From assembly GCA_913057225.1 (NCBI GenBank), contig CAJXNT010000002.1, positions 1 to 64,000 of the forward strand: DNA of 64,000 nucleotides. The letters run 5' to 3'. The notes below the pieces were generated by a model. The model was not told the DNA's origin. It ran no database searches and worked only from the letters and a program-made list of their open reading frames with translations. How positions within the stretch are numbered: position 1 is the stretch's first letter; every line of letters begins with the position of its first letter. This stretch comes from an uncultured Mycoplasmatota bacterium (GTDB lineage Bacteria > Bacillota_I > Bacilli_A > Izemoplasmatales > Izemoplasmataceae). Of the stretch, positions 33,625 through 42,493 are shown piece by piece. Made by a program: the position numbers and the translations under genes.

Positions 33625-34485
33625 ATGTTTGTAAAAGCGATTAAAGACAGCGCAACATTCACCAAACAACTGCGGACCATCCACCGAACGTATGGGTCCA
33701 AAGAAGTGCATAAAAGTGCCTCGACCTTGATTGTGGTCAACAAGGATGGCTGGTTGTTAACGGCCAAACATGTGGCCCAAAATTTTCAACTCGCAAACGC
33801 GCTCAATAAACGGTACTCCGAATATAAAAATGACCTCAATGCCGGCACGTTTTCTGCCGATCAATTGAAAGAAAAATATAAATACCGTCCCGGCATGCCC
33901 ATTCAATTCAAGAACCAATTTTATAACGTGTTCAAAGGCACCCCTTCCAGGGTCCAGTTCATTACCCATGAGACCCTCGATCTTGCCCTCATCCATATTG
34001 AGGGGGGCGTTGAAATGCTCACCAATGAATACCCCTTATTTTCTGAAACCGAAGTCGAACCTGGGATGATGCTTTGCAAACTCGGGTATCCATTTTCTGA
34101 ATATTCCACCGTCAAATACGATGAAGTCAAAGACGACATTTTATTCACCCAAGAAGGCCACCATCAATCGCCGTATTTCCCCTTAGAAGGCATGGTCACT
34201 CGGAAGATTGGAAACCAAGCGGGCGTCATCGGATTTGAGATGTCCACGCCAGGCATTAAAGGCCAATCGGGTGGGCCGGTGTTTGATGAACAGGGCGTGG
34301 TGTATGGCATGCAATCGGCCACGCGCAGTCATGACCTTGACTTACGAATGAAAAAACAAGTGATGACGCAAGATGGCCCCATCGATCATACGAGTTATGC
34401 CTTTTTAAATGTGGGCATCGTCATTTCTTCCAAACAAATCATTGAATTTATGCGTGAAAAAGACGTGGCGTTCCGGTCGATTTAA
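33625..34485 (+). CDS. Intracellular trypsin-like serine protease
   Basis: The 286-residue protein has the chymotrypsin-fold triad: H49 in LLTAKHVA, D119 in HETLDLALIHI and S215 in GQSGGPVF. No signal peptide, membrane helix or PDZ domain is seen, so it should act in the cytoplasm, unlike most HtrA relatives. A charged insert of about 40 residues (55-95) separates the first strands. Its stop overlaps the formiminotransferase start (TAATG), making a three-gene coupled operon with a GT8 protein. The cut substrate is unknown; a regulatory protease for one of its operon partners is one possibility. Confidence 0.88.
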   Translation: MFVKAIKDSATFTKQLRTIHRTYGSKEVHKSASTLIVVNKDGWLLTAKHVAQNFQLANALNKRYSEYKNDLNAGTFSADQLKEKYKYRPGMPIQFKNQFYNVFKGTPSRVQFITHETLDLALIHIEGGVEMLTNEYPLFSETEVEPGMMLCKLGYPFSEYSTVKYDEVKDDILFTQEGHHQSPYFPLEGMVTRKIGNQAGVIGFEMSTPGIKGQSGGPVFDEQGVVYGMQSATRSHDLDLRMKKQVMTQDGPIDHTSYAFLNVGIVISSKQIIEFMREKDVAFRSI

Positions 34486-35393
34486 TGGACACCCCACGCA
34501 TTTGGTCGGCCGTGAATGTGTCGGCCCTTCACACCGAACCATGGCTGCAAGCCATCGTCACTGAGTACCGCTCTGAAGCGCTGTATATTTTGGCGGAATC
34601 AGACGTGCATTACCACCGGAGCGTGATCACCTTTGTGGGTTCTTTTCACACGGTTAAACGCGCGATCAATGCGCTCGTTGAAGCGGCGAGCTTTCATGTG
34701 GATATGAATCAGCATCGCGGGGTCCATTTCCGGATGGGGGCCGTTGATGTCATCCCTATGGTGGCGTTGGATGCGGCCGATTTATCTCATGAAATCGATG
34801 CCTGGGGCCGTGAAATCAGCCGGTGGATGCCGGTTGTTTTTTATGAGAAAAGCGCCAAGAAAGCGTCTCACCGTCAGCTCAAAAATATTCGAAAGGGTGG
34901 CTTTGAAGCGGTGAAAGAAACATGTTTAAACGGAAACGCCCCCTTTGATTATGGGTCGTGCGAACACGCCATGACCTTAGGCTGTGTCGCACTGGGTGAG
35001 CGAGATCCGTTACTCGCGTTTAATATGGCTTTTCAGTTGGAGGACCCTGCGCCGCTAAAAACCATCGCCCGGACCATCCGAGAATCTGGGGGTGGGCACT
35101 TGGGATTGGATGCGGCGGTCTTTCGGTTGCGTCCTTCGCTGTATCATCTATCGATGAACTTAAGACGTTTTGATCTTTATAAGGTTGAATCCATCGTCCG
35201 CAGTGTCTTAGATCAAATGGCGTCACATCCTGACGCCTTCATCGGTTCTGAAGTCATTGGTTTGATCGCTCAGTCCATGAGTGAACAGGCCACCAAAGAT
35301 ATCGATGCGTGGATTAAGGGGCTCAAAAAAACCTGCCGCATTCAACATTTACCGAAAGAAAAAGTCCTTGAAAGTGTGGTGGATTTTTCATGA
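34485..35393 (+). CDS. Glutamate formiminotransferase-like protein
   Basis: The 302-residue protein follows the formiminotransferase domain: VHYHRSVITFVGS, then HRGVHFRMGAVDVIPMVAL, the centre NGNAPFDYGS and TIRESGGGHLGLDAAVFRL. This enzyme moves a formimino group from formiminoglutamate to tetrahydrofolate, the end of histidine degradation, or can run with formyl groups in one-carbon metabolism. No hutH, hutU or hutI and no cyclodeaminase are in the window, so its job here is open. The ATG overlaps the protease stop and its own stop overlaps the glycosyltransferase start. Confidence 0.82.
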   Translation: MDTPRIWSAVNVSALHTEPWLQAIVTEYRSEALYILAESDVHYHRSVITFVGSFHTVKRAINALVEAASFHVDMNQHRGVHFRMGAVDVIPMVALDAADLSHEIDAWGREISRWMPVVFYEKSAKKASHRQLKNIRKGGFEAVKETCLNGNAPFDYGSCEHAMTLGCVALGERDPLLAFNMAFQLEDPAPLKTIARTIRESGGGHLGLDAAVFRLRPSLYHLSMNLRRFDLYKVESIVRSVLDQMASHPDAFIGSEVIGLIAQSMSEQATKDIDAWIKGLKKTCRIQHLPKEKVLESVVDFS

Positions 35394-36376
35394 TTTATGC
35401 AACGTTTTTGATGCGTAATGATTTTTTTGTTCCCGGGGCGTTGGTGTATGGGTACGCGCTCAAAAAACAAGGGATCACAGACCGGATGTGTTTTGTCACC
35501 GATGATGTCAGTCAAGATGCCCGGTACTATTTGGAATCGGTGTTCAACCGAGTCGTGCTCATCGATCAGCGAAAACTCAAACACCAAAACCGAGAAGGGC
35601 GTCAAGACCGAAGCGATCTATTCACCCGCTTTGAAGTCTTAAAATATTATGATGACCAAACCCCCATTGGGACAAAGTTTTGTTTGGCCGACAGTGATAT
35701 TTTGCCGTTAAGACAGTTTGATCAACTCAAAGACGCGGTGGCCCCTGCGGCCATCATCAACGAAAAAGAGGCGCATGCGACCCAGGTTAAAAATCATCAA
35801 TACGTGGTCACCGATGCCATGCGTGAAACCGGCATGTGGCACTGGCATGAGATTTACAAAGCGTATTTGAAGTATGAGACAATTCCCGCCTCCATCACCG
35901 ATCGCGTGAAAGACGATCCCACCAATTTAGGGATGAATACGGCGCTTTGGATTTACCACACGAACCTCAAAGATTACGACGCCATCGATGCCGATTTAAA
36001 TACGCTCACCACGCAGGAAAAAATTCAAACGTATAACTGGCCGGAAATGCAGTATTTAACTGCAAAATGGAGTGGCAGGTGGCACACGTTAGATATTCGC
36101 TATGCGAGTTTTTCTGGGTATCCCAGCATTGAAAAAGTCTACGGCATTCATTATGCGGGGATTAAACCATGGGCCGTCAAACACCGTTCGTTTCGCCACT
36201 ATCAAAAATTTAAAGATTTCAGGCTCTGGCAGTATGTCTTTATCAAGATGATGGAAGACACCCCCGAACTCCATGCGTATCCGAAACTGAAAAGGCTCCA
36301 ACGTATATTTGAAGACAACTTCCAAAAAAACCCTTATACTATAGAGGAATTAAGTCACGCCCCGCAGTGGGTGTGA
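35390..36376 (+). CDS. Glycosyltransferase, GT8/glycogenin-like
   Basis: The N-terminus ATFLMRNDFFVPGALVYGYA, a nucleotide-sugar binding strand, resembles glycogenin-type GT8 enzymes, and the metal-binding DSD is at D101-S102-D103 in FCLADSDILPL. A histidine-glycine type end of the fold appears as VYGIHYAGIKPWAV, as in GT8 (H.....KPW). The 328-residue protein has no membrane segment. The acceptor is not predictable. It is the third gene of the protease operon; the terminator overlaps its stop codon. Confidence 0.85.
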   Translation: MIYATFLMRNDFFVPGALVYGYALKKQGITDRMCFVTDDVSQDARYYLESVFNRVVLIDQRKLKHQNREGRQDRSDLFTRFEVLKYYDDQTPIGTKFCLADSDILPLRQFDQLKDAVAPAAIINEKEAHATQVKNHQYVVTDAMRETGMWHWHEIYKAYLKYETIPASITDRVKDDPTNLGMNTALWIYHTNLKDYDAIDADLNTLTTQEKIQTYNWPEMQYLTAKWSGRWHTLDIRYASFSGYPSIEKVYGIHYAGIKPWAVKHRSFRHYQKFKDFRLWQYVFIKMMEDTPELHAYPKLKRLQRIFEDNFQKNPYTIEELSHAPQWV

Positions 36377-36384
36377 CTTTTATA
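36352..36384 (+). terminator. Intrinsic terminator overlapping the GT8 gene end
   Basis: AAGTCAC plus CCC pairs with GGG plus GTGACTT around a short loop; the stop TGA (36374-36376) is in the 3' arm, and the T tract is weak. Confidence 0.7.
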
Positions 36385-36389
36385 TTACC

Positions 36390-36418
36390 TTGACAGATAG
36401 AGTAATTATTGCTACATT
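36390..36418 (+). promoter_or_regulatory. Promoter of the hemolysin III gene
   Basis: TTGACA (36390-36395), 17 bases and TACATT (36413-36418), which also has the TGn extension at 36410-36411. This is one of the few promoters here with both a good -35 and an extended -10. Confidence 0.8.
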
Positions 36419-36446
36419 ATACTCATCATGACATCAAGGAGTTTTC

Positions 36447-37079
36447 ATGCATGACCACTTAGGCGATCGCATCGCCAACGCCGTCTCACACGGCATCGGA
36501 ATCATCTTAGGCATTATTGGACTCATTGCCTTAATAGTGAGAGCCGATACCGCCTTTGAAACTCTCGCCATCAGCATCTATGGCGTATCGTTGATTTTAC
36601 TGTATCTATTCTCCACGCTCCATCATGGCATTAAGATGCCCACAGAGCGTGGATTTCATGTGCTCAAAAGCCTGGATCAATTCGCCATTTATTTATTGAT
36701 CGCCGGCACCTATACGCCGTTTGTTTTATTGGTGATCAATACTCCCATGGCCAATGCCTTGCTGATTGGGCTTTGGGTCATTGCCATCGTTGGCGGTGGT
36801 TTAAAGTTAGTGTTTCCCACCACCCTCAAAGTCTTACATATCGTGATGTATGTGTTGATGGGATGGTCGATTGTGTTGGTCCTTCCGGATCTCACCCCCA
36901 CCATTCCCGATATGATTATGATGCTCATCCTCTATGGCGGGATTGCGTATACCGGCGGCATCGGATTTTATATCCTTTCGTACGTCAAGAAGAACTGGCA
37001 TTACACACATTTGCTTTGGCACTTAAGTGTCATCGCCGGATCGTTGCTTCACTTTATTGCGGTGTACCAAATTTTATAA
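36447..37079 (+). CDS. Hemolysin III/YqfA (PAQR-like) membrane protein
   Basis: The 210-residue protein has seven membrane helices and the PAQR/HlyIII metal-site motifs: STLHHG, the aspartate in LDQFAIYLLIAGTYTP and the C-terminal HLLWHL. The family includes bacterial membrane-homeostasis proteins (TrhA-type) and eukaryotic adiponectin receptors with zinc-dependent hydrolase folds; the old name hemolysin is misleading. AAGGAG precedes the ATG. degV follows 12 bases later, so the two may be co-transcribed and both concern lipids. Confidence 0.93.
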   Translation: MHDHLGDRIANAVSHGIGIILGIIGLIALIVRADTAFETLAISIYGVSLILLYLFSTLHHGIKMPTERGFHVLKSLDQFAIYLLIAGTYTPFVLLVINTPMANALLIGLWVIAIVGGGLKLVFPTTLKVLHIVMYVLMGWSIVLVLPDLTPTIPDMIMMLILYGGIAYTGGIGFYILSYVKKNWHYTHLLWHLSVIAGSLLHFIAVYQIL

Positions 37080-37091
37080 ACGAGGTTAAAA

Positions 37092-37940
37092 ATGAAAAAA
37101 GCAAAATTTGTCATAGATTCTACCGTTTACATCGAAGATGAATACATAAAAAAATACGACTGCGAAGTCGTTCAACTGAATGTCATCGAAGGCGATAAAA
37201 CCTATAAGGAATTTGATTTAACGCCGGAAGAGACCTATGCCAAACAAGATGCAGGCGCAGGGCTCACGACCTCTCAACCGGCGCCCACCGAATTCACCGA
37301 GGCGTACACCAAATCGTTTGAAAAAGGCGCGGAGATTGTGTATGTCTTTACGCTGTCTAAAAGCTTATCGGGCACCTATCAAAGTGCCATCATTGCCCGC
37401 AATGATGACGAGAGAAAAGACGACATTCATGTCTTTGATACGGGCAATGCCGCCTATGGCAACGCCATGTTATTTTTAGAGGCGATGAAAGTCAGAGAAT
37501 CCGTGGACAGCGAAGAAGCGTTTGTCAAAGGCGTCCAAAAAATCATCGACGGCAGTGACTTACTCTTTAACGTGGAGAACTTGTTTTCCCTGCAAAAAGG
37601 CGGTCGCTTGTCAAAATCGCAAGCCCTCATTGGCACCGCGATGCGCATCAAACCGATGATTGTCATGGAAGATGGCAAACTTGCCTTGGGTGATAAAACC
37701 AGAACCTATGGCAAACTCACCGAAAAAATGATCGAACGCATCAAGAAAAATGGCGATCCTAAAAAAACCTTGGTCGCCCGCTTGATCAATGTCAATTCCA
37801 AAGAACAATACGAACTCATGAAATCCAAACTGGAAGAAGTCTTCCCCAACATTGAATACACCGAAACCGAATTCTTAGGCCCGGTCTTTAGAGTCCATGT
37901 CGGGAAAAAAGGATTCGGCGTCAGTTGGTATTACCGGTAA
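37092..37940 (+). CDS. DegV family fatty-acid-binding protein
   Basis: DegV/FakB proteins hold a fatty acid while FakA phosphorylates it. The fold markers are FVIDSTVYI at the start, GLTTSQPAPTEF with the ligand-contacting TTSQP, SLSGTYQSA, VFDTGNA and KGGRLSKSQALIG. The 282 residues are normal. A fakA partner is not in the window. It shares a convergent terminator with the sulfatase gene on the other strand. Confidence 0.95.
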   Translation: MKKAKFVIDSTVYIEDEYIKKYDCEVVQLNVIEGDKTYKEFDLTPEETYAKQDAGAGLTTSQPAPTEFTEAYTKSFEKGAEIVYVFTLSKSLSGTYQSAIIARNDDERKDDIHVFDTGNAAYGNAMLFLEAMKVRESVDSEEAFVKGVQKIIDGSDLLFNVENLFSLQKGGRLSKSQALIGTAMRIKPMIVMEDGKLALGDKTRTYGKLTEKMIERIKKNGDPKKTLVARLINVNSKEQYELMKSKLEEVFPNIEYTETEFLGPVFRVHVGKKGFGVSWYYR

Positions 37941-37946
37941 AAATGG

Positions 37947-37978
37947 AAAGCCCAAGACCATCGTCTTGGGCTTTTTTT
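37947..37978 (+). terminator. Terminator between degV and the sulfatase gene
   Basis: AAAGCCCAAGAC-CATC-GTCTTGGGCTTT followed by T. It serves degV and, because the arms are symmetric, could also stop the convergent gene. Confidence 0.93.
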
Positions 37979-39836
37979 ACGGCACGAGTTCGGTTTGATA
38001 ATCCATATCTAAGAGGGCATGATTGAGATCTTGGTAGAAGATCATTTCATTAAAGGCGAGAACGATATCTTCGTCCGTGATGCCGGGTTTAAATACCATT
38101 GTGGGGTCAAACGCCTCGATATCGTAGGCGTAATCTTCCGTTAAAATGGAGGCGTTTTGAAAGCGAACGGTGTTGGCGCCGGGTTGGAAAACATCGCGTC
38201 CCATCAAACGGGTCGAATCAATCGTTTTCCCCAGTAAATTCGCCACCGTTGGCATTACATCGACGCTGGAAAAGACGTCGTCGATATGGATGTGTGGAAG
38301 ATCCGGGTGATAGATGACAAAGGGCACATTATGGATTTCTAAGCCGGCGTCATCGATCGAGGTGCCGAGTGTGTCAAAACTCTCATCATCCAGGCCATAC
38401 GGATAATGATCCGAGGCCAATATCAGTGCTGTATCATCGATCCGTCCGGTGTCATTGAGCCGGGTTAAAATGGCCGATACCATAAACTCTAATTCGAGTT
38501 GCGCCGCATAATACGCGAGTAAACTTTCATCGTTTAATGCAGGGTCATCGGCGGGGAGTCTTTCTAGGACGGTGGGGAGGTTTTTCGCCACGATGGGATG
38601 ACTCTCGTTATAGTCCATATGCCCACTGACGGTGAGATAGTAGGTGAAAAATTGATCATCATTGATGTAATCATCGACGGTGGCTTCAAACAAATCACGG
38701 TCGCTCGGCCAGAGATGAGGCCCCCCAATCGAGACTTCCTCTTCCAAAAGCCCTAAGTCCAACGCATCTTTATAGACATCAAACCCGATGGTTTCCGATA
38801 AGAACGCAGAGCGCGGATAGAAATAATCGGTGTAATTATGATAGGCATACGTCCGGTAGTCATCGTTTAAGAGTCTGGGGAGGGTTTGGGTAAATGTATT
38901 GGCTTGATACGCTTCCATCGACAAGGGGACTTGTCTGGATGGGTAAAATCCTGTGTGAACCATGAATTCAGTATCGGCGGTATTGCGGTAATAATGCGGG
39001 GCGTAGTAGTTTTCAAACACCATGCCTCTTTCAAACAGCTGACTGAGGACGGGGGTTATCTCTGGGTGAATGGCAAAATCATCAAAACTTTCAGCCAAAA
39101 TGTAAATGACACTCTTATCTTCCAAGAGCCCCGTGTATTCATTGGGCGCGTGCGGCTCACGTAGCTCTAAGAAAGTTTCCAAGGCGCCACGATCCTCCAC
39201 GGGATCGTCACTCAGTTCTTGCAAGTCTAACCGGAGATAGGTTAAGACACCAAATTCATCAATGACTTGGTAGGCCGAGGGCCGTTTTTCATAAATGTCA
39301 CGCTCGGAATAATTAAACGGGGAATCACTGGCAAAAAGCGGCGTTGGATTGATGAGGAGGATGCCCACCCCCATCCAAACCATCGCAAATCCCACAATGA
39401 CGACCGGTTCAAAGACACTTTGATACCGCTTGATGGTGATGCGTTTGACAAAAAGCAGATACCCTGTGATGGGAATGAAATAAAGCACGTGATAGAATTC
39501 TAAATTGACAAAAAAGCGGCCCAAGAAGGTGATCCCTAATAAGACATCGCCACTCATAAAGACGCTGTAAAAATCGCCCATGATTTGGTAGTACACATCC
39601 ATGGTAAAGAATATCAAGGTTAAAAGCCCAATGAGGACGCCAAGCATTCTTAGCGCGCGTTTCCGATTAAAAAGACGGACCAACGTCCATAAAAACGAGG
39701 TATACCCCAGGGAAAACGCCGCCACGCGAATAAAACTCCAATCCAAAGAAATGCCCATGACATGGACGTGGAGTAAGGTTTCAAAATAAAGTGTGATGAT
39801 GAAGAATAATGCCAGGTACCCGATGTGTTTTCGCAT
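37977..39836 (-). CDS. LTA synthase-like membrane sulfatase
   Basis: Five N-terminal membrane helices (residues about 8-165) are followed by an extracytoplasmic sulfatase-fold domain over 619 residues. The metal ligand E249 in ILAESFDDF, the catalytic threonine (T286 in YRNTADTEF, matching GKTSDAEF of LtaS) and the SDHYPYG loop are visible. LtaS enzymes polymerise glycerol phosphate from phosphatidylglycerol onto a lipid anchor; relatives transfer other phospho-groups. This copy is shorter at the N-terminal linker, so the exact polymer is uncertain. It supports a monoderm envelope with a phosphate polymer. Confidence 0.88.
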   Translation of the reverse strand: MRKHIGYLALFFIITLYFETLLHVHVMGISLDWSFIRVAAFSLGYTSFLWTLVRLFNRKRALRMLGVLIGLLTLIFFTMDVYYQIMGDFYSVFMSGDVLLGITFLGRFFVNLEFYHVLYFIPITGYLLFVKRITIKRYQSVFEPVVIVGFAMVWMGVGILLINPTPLFASDSPFNYSERDIYEKRPSAYQVIDEFGVLTYLRLDLQELSDDPVEDRGALETFLELREPHAPNEYTGLLEDKSVIYILAESFDDFAIHPEITPVLSQLFERGMVFENYYAPHYYRNTADTEFMVHTGFYPSRQVPLSMEAYQANTFTQTLPRLLNDDYRTYAYHNYTDYFYPRSAFLSETIGFDVYKDALDLGLLEEEVSIGGPHLWPSDRDLFEATVDDYINDDQFFTYYLTVSGHMDYNESHPIVAKNLPTVLERLPADDPALNDESLLAYYAAQLELEFMVSAILTRLNDTGRIDDTALILASDHYPYGLDDESFDTLGTSIDDAGLEIHNVPFVIYHPDLPHIHIDDVFSSVDVMPTVANLLGKTIDSTRLMGRDVFQPGANTVRFQNASILTEDYAYDIEAFDPTMVFKPGITDEDIVLAFNEMIFYQDLNHALLDMDYQTELVP

Positions 39837-39865
39837 GCGACTCTCTTTGTTAAGATTGTGTTAAC

Positions 39866-39874
39866 ATAATAGCA
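39866..39874 (-). promoter_or_regulatory. Extended -10 promoter of the sulfatase gene
   Basis: Read on the minus strand, TGCTATTAT lies 29 bases before the start codon at 39836. Confidence 0.65.
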
Positions 39875-39906
39875 CCCTCTGAAATGCGCTTCAAGTGCAT
39901 GATATC

Positions 39907-39935
39907 TTGACATTTGGCACCTTGATGGGTAAAAT
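39907..39935 (+). promoter_or_regulatory. Promoter of the His-Gln-Leu tRNA cluster
   Basis: TTGACA (39907-39912), 17 bases and TAAAAT (39930-39935). Confidence 0.85.
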
Positions 39936-39963
39936 TGTATTTGCGCTTTTAAACAATTGACAT

Positions 39964-40040
39964 GGCGGCTGTGGCGAAGTGGTTAACGCTCCGGATTGTG
40001 GCTCCGGCATTCGAGGGTTCGATTCCCTTCAGTCGCCCCA
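39964..40040 (+). tRNA. tRNA-His (anticodon GUG)
   Basis: With G-1 at 39964 pairing with C73 at 40037, the acceptor GCGGCTG pairs with CAGTCGC (one G-T). The anticodon loop is TTGTGGC, and CCA is encoded at 40038-40040. Confidence 0.95.
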
Positions 40041-40050
40041 CCTCAAAAAT

Positions 40051-40125
40051 TGGGCTGTCGCCAAGTGGTTAAGGCATCGGACTTTGACTCCGACATCGAT
40101 GGTTCGAATCCATCCAGCCCAGCCA
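40051..40125 (+). tRNA. tRNA-Gln (anticodon UUG)
   Basis: Acceptor TGGGCTG pairs with CAGCCCA; the anticodon loop is CTTTGAC; discriminator G and CCA follow. It is the expected substrate of the GlnRS at 4381-5988. Confidence 0.96.
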
Positions 40126-40131
40126 ATGTTT

Positions 40132-40214
40132 GCGGGTGTGGCGGAACTGGCAGACGCGCTAGATTTAGGATCTAGTTCTTCGGAGTGCAGGTTCGATTCC
40201 TGTCACCCGCACCA
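40132..40214 (+). tRNA. tRNA-Leu (anticodon UAG)
   Basis: Acceptor GCGGGTG pairs with CACCCGC; the anticodon stem CTAGA/TCTAG holds loop TTTAGGA; a variable arm marks a type II tRNA; discriminator A and CCA follow. Confidence 0.95.
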
Positions 40215-40227
40215 AATGGTTTCAATC

Positions 40228-40257
40228 TTTACAAGATACCGCGCGGAGTGGTATATT
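40228..40257 (+). promoter_or_regulatory. Promoter of tRNA-Gly
   Basis: TTTACA (40228-40233), 18 bases and TATATT (40252-40257) with a TGG extension. A separate promoter for this one tRNA directly after the cluster suggests independent control. Confidence 0.7.
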
Positions 40258-40279
40258 AGTCTTAGACTTTAAGTTAAAT

Positions 40280-40353
40280 GCAGGTGTGGTTTAGTGGTAA
40301 AACGTCGCCTTGCCAAGGCGGAGTCGGGGGTTCAATTCCCCTCACCTGCTCCA
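40280..40353 (+). tRNA. tRNA-Gly (anticodon GCC)
   Basis: Acceptor GCAGGTG pairs with CACCTGC; the anticodon loop is TTGCCAA within GCC...GGC stems; discriminator T and CCA follow. Confidence 0.95.
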
Positions 40354-40412
40354 TTTAATTGAAGTCTTTTTCTTTTCTTTAGGGATGAATGGCTGTGTAT
40401 GGTCTAAGGATT

Positions 40413-40421
40413 TGCTATGAT
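40413..40421 (+). promoter_or_regulatory. Extended -10 promoter before the gene at 40460
   Basis: TGCTATGAT lies 38 bases before the ATG; no clear -35 is seen. Confidence 0.6.
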
Positions 40422-40459
40422 GGTATTAAAGACCCCAGAAGGAATTGAGGAGATTGGGC

Positions 40460-41299
40460 ATGAATCCGATCATTTCAGAACTGAGAACTCTACTTAAATA
40501 CGCGGATACGCTCCAAGACTTAGAGTACGAAAAGAAAGAAGTCGAGCGTAAACAAACCCAAGAAATTCAAGAGACTTTTTTTGTGAAAAAAGCGGTCATT
40601 GAATACGGGTATTTAAAAGGGTTGGAAGCGAAAAGCTTTGTGGCCATGCAATTGGTGGTTTTTTTACTGAGTCTTGGCGTATTCTTAGGCGCCCTGTCGT
40701 TTTTTCAAAACGCGTGGGGATCATTCTTGGTCAGCACCGCGGTCGGCATCTTACTCAATGTCTGGTTTGTGCTGGGGTATAAACCGTACAAACTTCCCGA
40801 TTGGTACTTAACGGGTGCCATTTTTTATGGCTTATTGCTCGCGTTTTTCGGCAGTGTCTTACTCGCGTATGCATCGATTGTGTTTTTCACTGAGACGGGC
40901 CCTTTTTTCCTGGTATTACTGGGACTCATTAACATTCATCTCGTCATCAGTTATTTGGTGGGAGGGATTTTCCCAGCGCTTTATAATTATCTCGACCAGC
41001 GTGCCTTTGAAAACGAAACCTTACAAACCGCGCTGGACGCTCTTGAGAGGGAAAAACAAAATGCCCTTGACCACATTCAAAGTGAACTGAGAAGTTATGA
41101 ACGAAAAATTCAAGAGGCGCAAAAATCGTTCGATGCCATCACGATTTTGCCCCCTGAATATAAAGCCTATAAAACCATTAAAATGTTGATTTATTATTTG
41201 GAAGAAAAAAAGGCCACATCGATTGAAGAGGCCACTGAATTATTCGATGCTGAAGAAAAAGATGCGCTGAGACGCATGAAAATTCTCAGTGTGAAATAA
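40460..41299 (+). CDS. Membrane protein with flanking coiled coils, unknown function
   Basis: The 279-residue product has a charged helical N-terminus (residues 1-40, YEKKEVERKQTQEI), four hydrophobic helices (about 62-82, 88-105, 118-142 and 148-175) and a long charged coiled-coil-like C-terminal region (ALEREKQNALDHIQSELR). GAGGAG seven bases before the ATG at 40460 fixes the start. It stands alone between tRNA-Gly and a terminator. No family is recognised; the shape would suit a scaffold on the cytoplasmic face. Confidence 0.75.
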   Translation: MNPIISELRTLLKYADTLQDLEYEKKEVERKQTQEIQETFFVKKAVIEYGYLKGLEAKSFVAMQLVVFLLSLGVFLGALSFFQNAWGSFLVSTAVGILLNVWFVLGYKPYKLPDWYLTGAIFYGLLLAFFGSVLLAYASIVFFTETGPFFLVLLGLINIHLVISYLVGGIFPALYNYLDQRAFENETLQTALDALEREKQNALDHIQSELRSYERKIQEAQKSFDAITILPPEYKAYKTIKMLIYYLEEKKATSIEEATELFDAEEKDALRRMKILSVK

Positions 41300-41303
41300 A
41301 ACA

Positions 41304-41338
41304 CCCCCTGCGACGTTTACGCAGGGGGATTTTTTTTG
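41304..41338 (+). terminator. Terminator between the 40460 gene and metK
   Basis: CCCCCTGCG (41304-41312) pairs with CGCAGGGGG (41320-41328) around a seven-base loop, followed by eight T. It may also serve metK, which converges on it. Confidence 0.93.
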
Positions 41339-42493
41339 TCATTTAAGGGCGTTTTTTAATTGGTCTACATGCGAGAGTTCTTCCCAGGGGAAGGTGACAT
41401 CTTCTCGACCAAAGTGTCCGTAAGCCGCCGTTTTTTGATAGATGGGACTTTGCAGATTCAAGGTTTTGATGATGCCCGATGGCGTCAAGTCAAAGACGCG
41501 TTCAATGGCTTTTAAAATCTTAGCTTCATCGACATGGTTGGTGCCGAAGGTATCAATGAAAATGCTGGTGGGTTCAACGACGCCAATGGCGTACGAAAGT
41601 TGAATTTCGCAGCGATCGGCCAGGCCTGCAGCGACGACGTTTTTCGCGACGTGGCGAGCGGCATAGGCTCCACTTCGGTCGACTTTAGAGGGGTCTTTAC
41701 CAGAAAAGGCTCCGCCCCCATGACGAGCGACCCCGCCATATGTATCCACGATGATTTTTCGTCCCGTGAGTCCCGCATCGCCTTGGGGGCCCCCAATCAC
41801 AAATTGGCCACTGGGGTTGATGAAATACTTGGTCTTTTCATCGCGTAAGGTTTTGGGAATGACGGAATCGATGACATGGGTATGAATGTCTCGAGCGATG
41901 GTGTCTTGGTCGACATCATCGGCATGTTGAGTTGAGATGACAATGGCATCCACGCGCACCGGGGTGCCGTGTCCGTCAAACTCTACGGTGACTTGTGTTT
42001 TCCCATCGGGTCTTAAATAGTCTAAGGTGCCATCTTTGCGGACATCGCTTAAGCGCTTGGCGAGCCGTTGGGCATAGACGGTGGTGATGGGCATGTAAGA
42101 ATCGGTCTCATTGGTGGCGTAGCCAAACATCAAGCCTTGATCGCCGGCGCCCAGTGATTCGCCGCGGTCCACACCGCCAGCAATGTCTGGGGACTGGGGA
42201 TCTAAGGCCACTAAAACGCCGGTGTTATCCGCGTCAAATCCGTATTTTCCGCGCGTATACCCAATCTCTTTGATGGTTTTACGGACCAAGGATTGGATGT
42301 CGATGTACGTGGTGGTGGTGATTTCTCCGAAGACTAAGACTAAGCCGGTGGTGACGGCGGTTTCCACCGCAACTCTGGAGTTCGGATCATCGGTGAGGGC
42401 GGCATCTAAAATGGCATCGGAGATTTGATCGCAGATTTTATCGGGATGGCCTTCGGTGACACTTTCAGAGGTGAAGAAATAGGGTTTATTCAT
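41339..42493 (-). CDS. metK: S-adenosylmethionine synthetase
   Basis: It makes S-adenosylmethionine from methionine and ATP. Signatures are [17 protein letters not shown] at the start, the central [12 protein letters not shown] and [16 protein letters not shown] for phosphate binding. The ATG at 42493 is used because AGGAG precedes it and the family begins here; the longer reading runs into yidD. The 384 residues are normal. The start overlaps the yidD stop by eight bases, so the two are coupled. No SAM riboswitch is visible ahead of it. Two or three SAM-using methyltransferases are in this window. Confidence 0.98.
   Translation of the reverse strand: MNKPYFFTSESVTEGHPDKICDQISDAILDAALTDDPNSRVAVETAVTTGLVLVFGEITTTTYIDIQSLVRKTIKEIGYTRGKYGFDADNTGVLVALDPQSPDIAGGVDRGESLGAGDQGLMFGYATNETDSYMPITTVYAQRLAKRLSDVRKDGTLDYLRPDGKTQVTVEFDGHGTPVRVDAIVISTQHADDVDQDTIARDIHTHVIDSVIPKTLRDEKTKYFINPSGQFVIGGPQGDAGLTGRKIIVDTYGGVARHGGGAFSGKDPSKVDRSGAYAARHVAKNVVAAGLADRCEIQLSYAIGVVEPTSIFIDTFGTNHVDEAKILKAIERVFDLTPSGIIKTLNLQSPIYQKTAAYGHFGREDVTFPWEELSHVDQLKNALK

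Noticed and set aside
36773-37141. A 122-residue frame overlapping the hemolysin III and degV genes
   Set aside because: It is rich in His, Arg and Cys as expected of an out-of-frame reading, and both real genes have clear family matches.
39979-40272. A 97-residue open frame across three tRNA genes
   Set aside because: It runs through tRNA-His, tRNA-Gln and tRNA-Leu in a frame with no ribosome-binding site; the tRNAs fold perfectly and explain the sequence.
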